Shown piece by piece: positions 1 to 6,376 of a stretch of 64,000 nucleotides of DNA (the stretch's first letter is position 1; each line of letters opens with the position of its first letter). The translations under genes were made by a program, and so were the position numbers. The stretch comes from Zobellella iuensis. Its GTDB lineage: Bacteria; Pseudomonadota; Gammaproteobacteria; Enterobacterales; Aeromonadaceae. The stretch is from NCBI RefSeq assembly GCF_016746085.1, contig NZ_JAERTZ010000004.1:1-64000 (forward strand). The letters run 5' to 3'. Below the pieces are notes generated by a model. The model was not told where the DNA came from. It searched no databases and saw only the letters and a list, made by a program, of their open reading frames with translations.

Positions 1-10
1 TGTGTGTGGC

Positions 11-110
11 TATAACAAGCGCCTAAACCAAAGGACGCAAAACAGCAGGCTGCGCTCCTTCGTCGCTAAGTTTAGCCTGCTATTTTTCGCCGGTTAGGCG
101 AGCGTTAGCA
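11..110 (+). repeat. attC site 1
   Basis: The left end (TAACAAGCGCCTAA, 13-26) is the imperfect inverse of the right end (TTAGGCGAGCGTTA, ending 107). An inner pair AGCAGGCT/AGCCTGCT forms the second stem. Predicted recombination falls after G104. The TAA at 13-15 probably ends the gene of a cassette whose body lies left of the window. Confidence 0.85.
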
Positions 111-146
111 GCTATTAAAGTTTTAAATGTACGTTTTATTCTGGTC

Positions 147-395
147 TTGCTCGCATTTGGTTTTCTTAGCTACAAAGCCAAAGCGCAAAGTACGCCAGTT
201 TGTTGGTTCGGAGCAATCTCGGCTGATTCAGTAGCGTTGTTCTTTAAAATTCTTTGCTCCGTTTGTAAAAGGCTTTTAGGGTTCCAGTTATTTCGCTGTA
301 TCGCACTTGGCTGGTTTGGTTTTAAATTAACGGTTACAGTAACTTCGTTAAGCATCGTGTGGCGGCAAGCCGCGAAAATTAATTGGTGCTGCTAA
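147..395 (+). CDS. Doubtful cassette ORF, 82 residues
   Basis: This is the only sizeable + strand reading frame in the cassette running from 105 to 454. It would start at TTG 147 and its TAA (393-395) coincides with the start of the next attC, as is usual for cassette genes. The product is hydrophobic and cysteine-rich with no recognised domain and no convincing ribosome binding site. The cassette could instead carry only a promoter or a non-coding element. I do not recognise it, and I am unsure that it is translated. Confidence 0.3.
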   Translation: MLAFGFLSYKAKAQSTPVCWFGAISADSVALFFKILCSVCKRLLGFQLFRCIALGWFGFKLTVTVTSLSIVWRQAAKINWCC

Positions 396-461
396 CAAAT
401 TACTGCACCGGAAAAATTACTCGCTGCGCTCCCAATTTTCCGGTGAGTAAGGCGTTATACG
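391..461 (+). repeat. attC site 2 (short type)
   Basis: A site of about 70 bp. TAACAAATTACT at 393-404 is the partial inverse of GAGTAAGGCGTTATA, and the arms CCGGAAAA and TTTTCCGG close an inner hairpin. Predicted cut is after G454. Confidence 0.85.
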
Positions 462-469
462 GCACCCAT

Positions 470-955
470 ATGAACAGAATCGGCGACAATCTTATTTGCA
501 CAGGGGCCAATAAGGAAATTGTGCAAGCATTCGCAGCAAGTAATGTCGAGTTCGTGGTTGTTGGAGGCTTAGCGGTTGCTTGGTATTGCCCTAGCAGAGA
601 AGTAGACGACATGGATCTTCTCGTTAATCCAAGCCCCGCTAATTCAGAGCGAATTTATCGTGCCCTTTCTAGCTTCAATCTCAACGGGCTTGAGCGTAAT
701 TCATTTTCTAAAGCCGGCATCCAACTCCCGCTAAAAAGGCATCACTACGCAGACATTATTACGCCCCCAAAGGATGGACTCACTTTTGAAGAAATTATCA
801 GGGACTCTATTGAGGGGAATCTATTCAACATACCGGTTCGAATTCCGTCAGTCGCTCACTTAATAGCACTTAAGAAATATGTCATTACCTCGGCAGAAAA
901 ACAGATAAATAAGCATTTAAAAGACATTGAACTTCTACAAGATTGTGCCGTATAA
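470..955 (+). CDS. Cassette-encoded nucleotidyltransferase-fold protein
   Basis: A 161-residue protein. Residues 29-51 carry a GGLA patch followed by a DxD-type acidic pair (D47, D49), the pattern of minimal nucleotidyltransferases related to AbiEii and MNT antitoxins. The rest shows predicted helices and a C-terminal Lys-rich segment. The ATG at 470 is chosen because the open frame upstream runs through attC site 2; the gene begins 16 bases after the recombination point, normal for a cassette. The TAA at 953-955 opens the next attC. Known: MNT proteins usually pair with a HEPN toxin, but no adjacent partner exists in this cassette. A separate HEPN cassette lies 2.5 kb downstream. Fold assignment is fairly firm; substrate is unknown. 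Confidence 0.7.
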   Translation: MNRIGDNLICTGANKEIVQAFAASNVEFVVVGGLAVAWYCPSREVDDMDLLVNPSPANSERIYRALSSFNLNGLERNSFSKAGIQLPLKRHHYADIITPPKDGLTFEEIIRDSIEGNLFNIPVRIPSVAHLIALKKYVITSAEKQINKHLKDIELLQDCAV

Positions 956-1027
956 CAATGCGCTCAAATCGTTCGCTTCGCTCACTGGGACGGGCTAAAG
1001 CCCGCCCCTTAGCTTAATCGTTATGCA
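953..1027 (+). repeat. attC site 3
   Basis: Begins with the TAACAATGCGC that contains the stop of the preceding gene and ends in ATCGTTATGC. Inner arms GGGCTAAAGCCC form the stem-loop core, and the loop region has the CGCTTCGCTC motif also seen in other attC sites here. Predicted cut is after G1020. Confidence 0.85.
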
Positions 1028-1047
1028 TGAAAACCTGTGAGCATTGA

Positions 1048-1464
1048 ATGAAAAAAATATTTTTTCTTCTATTCTGTATATTTTCACAAAATGCCTTTTC
1101 TCTTAGCCTAGACTGTAAAGAGCCTGCTGTATTTGAAAATGAAATAACCGAAGAAATCGTTGAATGGCATTATTCTTTTGGTGACTTTTACATTTTTGAG
1201 GAGGGCGTGCTAATTGAGGCAATTATTAAGCCAAAAATTGAAGGTAATAAATTTAGTGGCCTTGTCATTAATATTATTGAAAATGGTTCCGTTAAATATA
1301 GCTTTGATCCTGCAACTAGAATTTCCGAAAAAAGTATTGTTGCTAGCCTGGTAAGTCAGAAAAAACTTTTATCAAATCATCAATTTATAATAACTTACTC
1401 TGATAAAGAGTATTGTCCTACGGTAATTTATAGATATACCGGGCGAATCCCTGAAAAGAAGTAG
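1048..1464 (+). CDS. Secreted hypothetical cassette protein
   Basis: A 138-residue protein with an N-terminal signal peptide (two Lys, a Phe/Leu/Ile-rich core to about residue 16, likely cleavage near residue 18). The mature part is acidic and beta-rich in appearance, with two widely spaced cysteines that could form a disulfide, which suits the periplasm. No domain is recognised. It is strongly AT-rich, unlike the chromosome to its right, consistent with transfer. The stop lies two bases before attC site 4. Confidence 0.65.
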   Translation: MKKIFFLLFCIFSQNAFSLSLDCKEPAVFENEITEEIVEWHYSFGDFYIFEEGVLIEAIIKPKIEGNKFSGLVINIIENGSVKYSFDPATRISEKSIVASLVSQKKLLSNHQFIITYSDKEYCPTVIYRYTGRIPEKK

Positions 1465-1596
1465 CATAACAAAGTGCTGCAACCCGCGCACTGCGTGCGC
1501 TGGACAGTTTGTAAGTCGCGGCTTTGTGGTTTTGCTGCGCAAAAGTAATCCACAAAACCACAACTTACAAACTGCCGTTGAGCACGGCGTTAAATT
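1464..1596 (+). repeat. attC site 4 (long type)
   Basis: A site of about 125 bp. ATAACAAAGTGCTGCAAC (1466 on) is the inverse of the right end CGTTGAGCACGGCGTTAAA. The internal arms CAGTTTGTAAGT and ACTTACAAACTG, and then CTTTGTGGTTTTG against CAAAACCACAA, give a long extruded hairpin. Predicted cut is after G1589. Confidence 0.9.
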
Positions 1597-1609
1597 CTCT
1601 GGGGGAAGT

Positions 1610-2131
1610 TTGGATAGATTCTTTGCTGTGGACAGAGCAGGTACGCTCATGGAAGGAATGGTGCTGGAGTTAGTTCGCCATGCGGATGTGGAACCTGACT
1701 TTCTCCAGGCACATGTGGACATGCTTTACCCCTCCGGTTTGTCAGCTCATGGTGAACAGTATCTCCTGAGAAATGACAGTCGTGGCAATATAGCTAGTCC
1801 AATAATCGAGTTGCTATTTGAGAATGTTCGAAAGGCTCACTTCCCTGACCGCCCGTCGCGGTTTCAGAGCATTTTTGCTTGTTGCTCAATAGAAGAGGCT
1901 CGGCAATTTAGATCGTCCTATGGAGAGATCAACTCGCCAATACGGGAGATCTATACAGAAGGACCGGTTTTCAAGGGAAACATGCGATTGCTGGACAATA
2001 ACCAGACTACCCTGATTTGTTCCTATTTGGCTCACGAGTATTGGAGTGGACACGATGGCCCTGCGGAACTCTCGGGATTGACTGAGGTTGTCCTCGAATT
2101 GCCGGTCACAATTGGCGCCAGGGTCGAATAA
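1610..2131 (+). CDS. DUF2441-like cassette protein
   Basis: About 173 residues. The N-terminal pattern FFAVDRAGTL.EGM..EL, then LQ.HVD.L.P.G.S.HGE.YLL, and later RAHFP.RPSRFQS (here KAHFPDRPSRFQS) match my memory of the DUF2441 family, whose function is unknown. The open frame extends upstream into attC site 4, so the start must lie after 1590. I chose TTG 1610 because it keeps the conserved VDRAGTL block and follows a GGGGGA tract, though the spacing is short; ATG 1649 would remove that block. Family membership is moderately sure and function is unknown. Confidence 0.6.
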   Translation: MDRFFAVDRAGTLMEGMVLELVRHADVEPDFLQAHVDMLYPSGLSAHGEQYLLRNDSRGNIASPIIELLFENVRKAHFPDRPSRFQSIFACCSIEEARQFRSSYGEINSPIREIYTEGPVFKGNMRLLDNNQTTLICSYLAHEYWSGHDGPAELSGLTEVVLELPVTIGARVE

Positions 2132-2133
2132 AA

Positions 2134-2192
2134 ATTTAACAATTCGCGGAAGGCGGACGGCTTTCAGCCGCCGCTTCGCTCCACGTTATAGG
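2134..2192 (+). repeat. attC site 5 (short type)
   Basis: Left end TTTAACAATTCGCGG, right end CTCCACGTTATAGG, with inner arms CGGACGGCTTTCAGCCGCCG folding as a hairpin. Predicted cut is after G2185. The preceding stop is at 2129-2131. Confidence 0.8.
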
Positions 2193-2206
2193 AGTATGTC
2201 GATCTG

Positions 2207-3340
2207 ATGGATGTTCGTGGGCTTGATAAGCGCTTTCTCGAAAAGCAAGAGCAGCAATTGACTGAGCGGATTCGGCAATTGCAGCCAGACGCTTTAGATC
2301 GCTTTGAGGATATTACGGGAAATCGATCGATTCACTCGTTTCACGCGATGCTCGGCTCCAATAATAATGTCTATGTCGACAGCGTCCGAACTGCATTTCT
2401 CGACCCTAAAGACTTTATCTCACAGTGGCTCAAGGGACTCACCGAACGCGTACAGAGCCAAGCAGAGCAGGGCCGCCTAAAACCAGAGTACTATGGGCGC
2501 GTTGGTCGTGAGTATTTTCTGATGTGTGCGCTCAAGGATGATCTTCTTACCGAGTACTTGTTCCTGTTTTTAACCAGAAATTTCTACCGCAACTTTAAGG
2601 AGCGTGTGCGTAACAAGCCCGACGAGAATCTATGGTCTGTTTGGTTTGGTTCAGGCAATTTAGTATGGGGATTACTTATTTCGCCAGAAATGAGAAGCGA
2701 TGAATGGGTAAACGATAAATCCGAAATGCGCCGGGCCGACTTTAACTACTGGACAGTTCGGCATGTAATGCAGTCGGGACTGATAGACCCTGAATCAGAT
2801 GAGCCAGTGAAATTCGACTCTCCAAAGCAGTTCTCACAGTTCTACCGGAGCATTTTGAAGCGGGTCTCTAATTCACAGTATGAGAAAGGGATCGCAGACC
2901 GCTATCTTACATATTTGCGTAAGTCTTCAACTCCATACGAGGAACCATTCCTTATTCCAGAGCTGCGATTCGCAGGTAAAGAAAAGAAACATAAATACCG
3001 CCTTGATTACGTTGTGCTTAATCCTTATACGATGAGTAAGACTGGGTTTGAAATAAGCCCTGCATCCACGCATATGAAGGTAGACAGAATTCGTAATGTA
3101 ACTAAGTCAGAAATGAATGATGTGCTACGAGATGATTGGGCAAAGGAAATGAAAAAACGTAATGAGTATTTTTCTAAGTTTGGGATAAACACGATTACAT
3201 TTACCGACGAAGATTTATCGGATCTTGATCATTGTTTTTCAGTTATTGAAAAATACCTTGCGGAGAGGCGCCGTGACTTCCCAAGAGTGGAAAAATCTTT
3301 ACAAGATGCGCGAGCAGCATTTGCAGAAATCATGCTATAA
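2207..3340 (+). CDS. Cassette protein of unknown function, possible nuclease
   Basis: A 377-residue soluble protein, large for a cassette. Residues 1-240 look helical and unfamiliar. Residues 250-335 contain an alternating strand pattern with acidic residues E252 (PELRF), D267 (RLDYVV) and E282 (GFEIS), followed by a helix and a strand ending NTITFTDEDL. This resembles a PD-(D/E)xK nuclease core, but the usual lysine after the last acid is replaced by Ser284, so the assignment is only a hypothesis. The start at ATG 2207 follows a GGAG at 2191 and overlaps a three-codon mini-ORF (2196-2207) by TGATG. The stop forms the left edge of attC site 6. Confidence 0.55.
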   Translation: MDVRGLDKRFLEKQEQQLTERIRQLQPDALDRFEDITGNRSIHSFHAMLGSNNNVYVDSVRTAFLDPKDFISQWLKGLTERVQSQAEQGRLKPEYYGRVGREYFLMCALKDDLLTEYLFLFLTRNFYRNFKERVRNKPDENLWSVWFGSGNLVWGLLISPEMRSDEWVNDKSEMRRADFNYWTVRHVMQSGLIDPESDEPVKFDSPKQFSQFYRSILKRVSNSQYEKGIADRYLTYLRKSSTPYEEPFLIPELRFAGKEKKHKYRLDYVVLNPYTMSKTGFEISPASTHMKVDRIRNVTKSEMNDVLRDDWAKEMKKRNEYFSKFGINTITFTDEDLSDLDHCFSVIEKYLAERRRDFPRVEKSLQDARAAFAEIML

Positions 3341-3405
3341 CAATTGGCTGTTGTCGGACGCGCCTAAGCTGCGCTTCGGCACGCCGCAAAGCCAGGCGTT
3401 CGCAG
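3335..3405 (+). repeat. attC site 6, atypical R' end
   Basis: TATAACAATTGGCTGTTG is the imperfect inverse of GCAAAGCCAGGCGTTCGC. The right core reads GTTCGCA rather than the usual GTTRRRY, so its recombination activity may be low. Predicted cut is after G3398. Inner arms GCGCCTAAGCTGCGCTTCGGC are present. Confidence 0.75.
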
Positions 3406-3412
3406 GGAGAAG

Positions 3413-3925
3413 ATGATGCCGGATGATACAGACTGGAATTTGGTGGTTCAGGCTCAAATAGCCATCGGGTGGATATTCAATTCAGCGACCAGCGTAGATC
3501 CCAACCTAAAAGCTTCGGTCGCTAGCTATCGCAAGAAAAATGAGAACTGTGAACTGGTGAATCCAGGATTGTTGATGTCTTACGCTTACATCGTGTTCGT
3601 GTATCCCCGAGAAACGGCGATAAGCGGAATCGACGAAGCTAACCTAGATTTCTCGGCCTTCAATGTGTCGGCTGGCGACGTCACCATTCGACGGATTCGG
3701 AACGCCATTGCACACGGTCGCTTCTCTTTCTCCAGTGATGCTCAGCTGACACTCAGAGACAACAACCGGAATAAAACCGACCCTTTCGAGGCATCGATTT
3801 CGGCCGGTGACTTTGGAAATTTCATACAGTCGTTTGCAGGATTGGCGAAAAGAACTTACTTCGACGGAAACCAAGACAGTGCGAACAACACCATGCAGGT
3901 GGACGCTCGTACCTCGCGCCACTGA
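3413..3925 (+). CDS. HEPN-domain cassette protein (pEK499_p136-like)
   Basis: A 170-residue protein. R96-N97 followed by four residues to H101 in RNAIAHGRF is the R-x4-6-H signature of HEPN ribonucleases. The following acidic/aromatic stretch (TDPFEASI, FGNFIQSFAGL) resembles the pEK499_p136 HEPN subgroup as I remember it. Known: HEPN proteins often act as RNases in toxin-antitoxin and anti-phage systems. ATG 3413 and ATG 3416 are both possible; the AGGGAGA tract favours 3416 by spacing. Odd: the frame has no stop at the attC left end and continues through most of attC site 7, so the last 14 or so residues are attC-encoded. Confidence 0.65.
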   Translation: MMPDDTDWNLVVQAQIAIGWIFNSATSVDPNLKASVASYRKKNENCELVNPGLLMSYAYIVFVYPRETAISGIDEANLDFSAFNVSAGDVTIRRIRNAIAHGRFSFSSDAQLTLRDNNRNKTDPFEASISAGDFGNFIQSFAGLAKRTYFDGNQDSANNTMQVDARTSRH

Positions 3926-3940
3926 TGGCCACGTTAGCTC
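3881..3940 (+). repeat. attC site 7, overlapped by the upstream gene
   Basis: GCGAACAACACCATGCAGG is the partial inverse of GCCACTGATGGCCACGTTAGC. Predicted cut is after G3933. The usual TAAC at the left end is replaced by GAAC, and the HEPN frame reads through the site to a TGA at 3923. Confidence 0.7.
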
Positions 3941-3971
3941 TCACTGCAAAAAATTCAAGGTTGTAGTAAAT

Positions 3972-5633
3972 ATGAATATTGAAAAAGAAAAAGAACGGTT
4001 ATCACAGCAAAAAATGCTTGAGTCAGTTCTTCAAGAACCAAAAACAACGGAAATGTTAACTATCTATCTCTCCGACTATGGAAATGGAGACCGCAATTAC
4101 GGTATCTATTGTGCTCTAGTTCCGATAGACCAAAAGAAAGAAGTTCTTTCTAATTACACATGGGATTTGAGCATTGGGTCCGGGATGCCCAGTTCTTGTG
4201 TATATTATGATGAAGGTGAAGAAATTCCAGAATATCACAGATTCGGGAGTGACAATGGTGTTGAACCTTTAGTTATTTGTAGAGATTTTCATGGTTTCAA
4301 AGATAACTATAACGAAATATCTGAAGAGTTCAGATTATTTCATAATCTATATCATGATCACATAAATAACAGATATATAAAAATTGATGATGATGGCAAT
4401 GAAACTATTGTTGTGGAGATAAGTTCAAATCATATACAAATACGCTTAAAGGAGTTAAAGCAATTTCTTGCCATAAAAGAGATGTTTTTATCAATACAGT
4501 TTGATTGTAGAGAGCATTCACGAGCTTCTGAAAAGGAATTATCTCTAGAGGAAGATGAAACATCTGAAGAAAGTGAATTTCATATATGGACACTTGCATA
4601 CGGTGACTTTGGTGGTTTTGGTGAACATCAAGCATTTTCAAGATTGCTAGGTAAAAAACTTATAACCCCATTTCCTAAATCAAAGAGTGGCTTATATGGG
4701 TTCACAAAAGAAGAATCAAAGAAATATGTCGACTTCATCATAGACACAGATGAATTTGGAGATGATATATCATACAACTCAAACCCTGAATTGCTTGCCA
4801 ACTTTTTCGGTGCAAATCCAGAAGCACCAAACTACCTAACAGCTGTTCACTTTAAAAAAGAGGTGTTAGATAAATACTATGGAAAACCAAGTAAATATTC
4901 AGTTTGTGACTCTATTCTAAGATGCGCAAGCTTGTGGGGACTTCAGATAGATAATCATCATGATGGCAAGGTTTGTGTCTGGTTGGGTGATTTAGGTAGG
5001 GATCTTCCATATGAAGAACAGCTACATTGGAGATCATATAATGTGCCTCCATCTGGTGGTGTAAGCGAAACCTATTATAAACGTCAAATAATGGCGCAAT
5101 TTGCGGACTCAGATCGCTTGGAGCATGTGTTCAAATCTAAGTACTCAGAATTGCAAAAAGTTAGTATTGAAAATTTGGGATGGAACTTATTGCTCCCACT
5201 AAGTGATGAAGATATTCATCACTTTGAATGCCTAAGAATTCCATCAACAAACGAACAACGTGATTTTGATGATCTTGTTCTCGGTCTTACCAAAGTTCTT
5301 ATAGATTCTTTAAACGAAAAGCAATTGAACCAATTCATTGAAAACGAATTGAGAGGAAATATAAAAGGTGGTATATCTCGCCTAGAAACTGCTCTTAAAA
5401 ATATCTCTATAGAAGAGTATGAAAATCATATTCAGTTTTTAAGGAAGCTTCAAAACCTGCGTTCTAGTAGTTCAGCACATAGAAAAGGTAGTAATTACAA
5501 AAAAATTGCAGCTGAATTTGAAATTGGTAGCAAAGATCTAATTTCTGTTTTTGAAGGTATCTTAACCAAATCAGTAGCTTTATTGGATTATCTTATGACG
5601 GTATGTTCCTCATCAAAAATGAAACAGAGCTAA
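3972..5633 (+). CDS. Large orphan cassette protein, 553 residues
   Basis: An acidic, AT-rich, probably cytoplasmic protein with no signal peptide, membrane segment or domain that I recognise. The N-terminal part is rich in aromatic and acidic residues (for example YLSDYGNGDRNYGIY), the middle has an acidic linker around residue 190 (EKELSLEEDETSEESE), and the C-terminal 110 residues look helical. ATG 3972 is chosen because the upstream frame is the shadow of the HEPN gene and attC; an AAGG sits about 10 bases upstream. The stop TAA (5631-5633) is the first base triplet of the VCR-type attC. Unusually long for an integron cassette. Function unknown. Confidence 0.7.
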   Translation: MNIEKEKERLSQQKMLESVLQEPKTTEMLTIYLSDYGNGDRNYGIYCALVPIDQKKEVLSNYTWDLSIGSGMPSSCVYYDEGEEIPEYHRFGSDNGVEPLVICRDFHGFKDNYNEISEEFRLFHNLYHDHINNRYIKIDDDGNETIVVEISSNHIQIRLKELKQFLAIKEMFLSIQFDCREHSRASEKELSLEEDETSEESEFHIWTLAYGDFGGFGEHQAFSRLLGKKLITPFPKSKSGLYGFTKEESKKYVDFIIDTDEFGDDISYNSNPELLANFFGANPEAPNYLTAVHFKKEVLDKYYGKPSKYSVCDSILRCASLWGLQIDNHHDGKVCVWLGDLGRDLPYEEQLHWRSYNVPPSGGVSETYYKRQIMAQFADSDRLEHVFKSKYSELQKVSIENLGWNLLLPLSDEDIHHFECLRIPSTNEQRDFDDLVLGLTKVLIDSLNEKQLNQFIENELRGNIKGGISRLETALKNISIEEYENHIQFLRKLQNLRSSSSAHRKGSNYKKIAAEFEIGSKDLISVFEGILTKSVALLDYLMTVCSSSKMKQS

Positions 5634-5756
5634 CAAACGCCTCAAGAGGGACTGTCAACGCGTAGCGTTTCCAGTCCCAATGAGCCACGGTGGTTTCGGT
5701 TGTTGTGTTTGAGTTTAGTGGTAATGCGTTGCCAGCCCCTTAGGCGGGCGTTATAA
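5631..5756 (+). repeat. attC site 8, Vibrio cholerae repeat (VCR) type
   Basis: About 125 bp. It opens TAACAAACGCCTCAAGAGGG, contains TTTCGGTTGTTGTGTTTGAG and ends CCCCTTAGGCGGGCGTTA. From memory this is nearly identical to the VCR consensus of the V. cholerae superintegron. The predicted cut is after G5750. It differs in length and sequence from the other seven attC sites in this array. Confidence 0.92.
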
Positions 5757-5780
5757 GCCTTATCAGTTTAAGAGTAGCCA

Positions 5781-5951
5781 ATGAGCGACTATCAAGATTT
5801 ATGTGCAATGTACGGCAGAAGTCCGAGTGATCCAGACTTTATCGATGACTTAATTGATGATATTTCCGGAGAATCTACGCTCGAACAAGAAGATTATGAG
5901 TGGTATGAAGAAAACGAGAACAAAAAGCACTACCAGCTACTAAATAACTGA
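5781..5951 (+). CDS. Small acidic cassette ORF, 56 residues
   Basis: Starts at ATG 5781, 30 bases after the recombination point of the VCR-type site, with GAG-type ribosome binding potential at 5771. The product begins MSDYQDLCAMYGRSPSD and is strongly acidic (many Asp/Glu, DDLIDDISGE), with no cysteine pair motif or membrane segment. It is AT-rich like the other cassette genes. No attC follows, so this cassette is either truncated or the fixed end of the array. Not recognised; acidic small proteins of this kind are sometimes antitoxins or DNA mimics, which is speculation here. Confidence 0.5.
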   Translation: MSDYQDLCAMYGRSPSDPDFIDDLIDDISGESTLEQEDYEWYEENENKKHYQLLNN

Positions 5952-6376
5952 TCCTAATAGTGCTACATCAACCGGGCCCCGCACGCAGACACGCCGAGAA
6001 TCCATCCCTGGGGGCTCCGCCGCGCCATCCCTGGCGCGGAGGGTCTGCTTAGCGGAGCCCAGTCGCTGTCGGTAGTGATCTACCATTCGGAACAGTTATT
6101 TAATGGCAGCAGGGAGTCCACTTCTCGCCATGGAAAAGCCATTACCAGGCTCGCTCTTATCAGGCCAGGCCGTCGGTCTCCGCCCATAAAAACACCCCGT
6201 CACCTTGGTGGCTGCCCGCAATCGCGACCAGACTAGAGAAGATCGTTTAAGCAGGCGGCCCAAGCGGCCTGTGGCACCGGCGTCAAGCAGGGGCGGATAC
6301 ACCCCTCGCCGGCCGACACCCAATGGTAAAGGAAGCGTGCGATGATCGGCCCCAACCCCCATTCGAGGATCTCTCC
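5952..6376. other. Junction between cassette array and chromosome, no gene
   Basis: No supported coding frame. The composition changes here from AT-rich to GC-rich. It holds a palindromic element at 5985-6062 (listed separately), then unremarkable sequence up to the MFS transporter. An open frame from 6323 is simply the upstream extension of that transporter gene. Confidence 0.6.
5985..6062. repeat. Palindromic intergenic element, copy 1
   Basis: Nested inverted repeats: GCAGAC/GTCTGC (5985/6043), GGGCTCCGC/GCGGAGCCC, and an inner hairpin with arms CCGCGCC and GGCGCGG around ATCCCT (6020-6039). It shares CATCCCTGGGGGCTC and GCGCCATCCCTGGCGC with the copy at 34819-34890, which marks it as a dispersed family. 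Confidence 0.65.

Larger units (their letters stand above)
1..5951 (+). mobile_element. Integron gene-cassette array (right-hand, attI-distal part)
   Basis: Seen: a run of small + strand genes, each followed within a few bases by a 60-125 bp imperfect inverted repeat whose left end reads TAACAA and whose right end reads G-TTA or G-TTC. These are attC sites. The DNA is AT-rich compared with the roughly 65% GC sequence that starts near 6 kb. Known: integron integrases insert cassettes at attI, so the integrase should lie left of position 1 and the cassettes here are the older, attI-distal ones. No integrase or attI is in the window. The last cassette (from 5751) has no recognisable attC, so the array edge is taken at the end of its gene. 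Confidence 0.9.

Noticed and set aside
5631-5756. Transposon end or insertion-sequence boundary
   Set aside because: The sequence is a typical VCR-type attC with R'' and R' ends; there is no transposase or target duplication.
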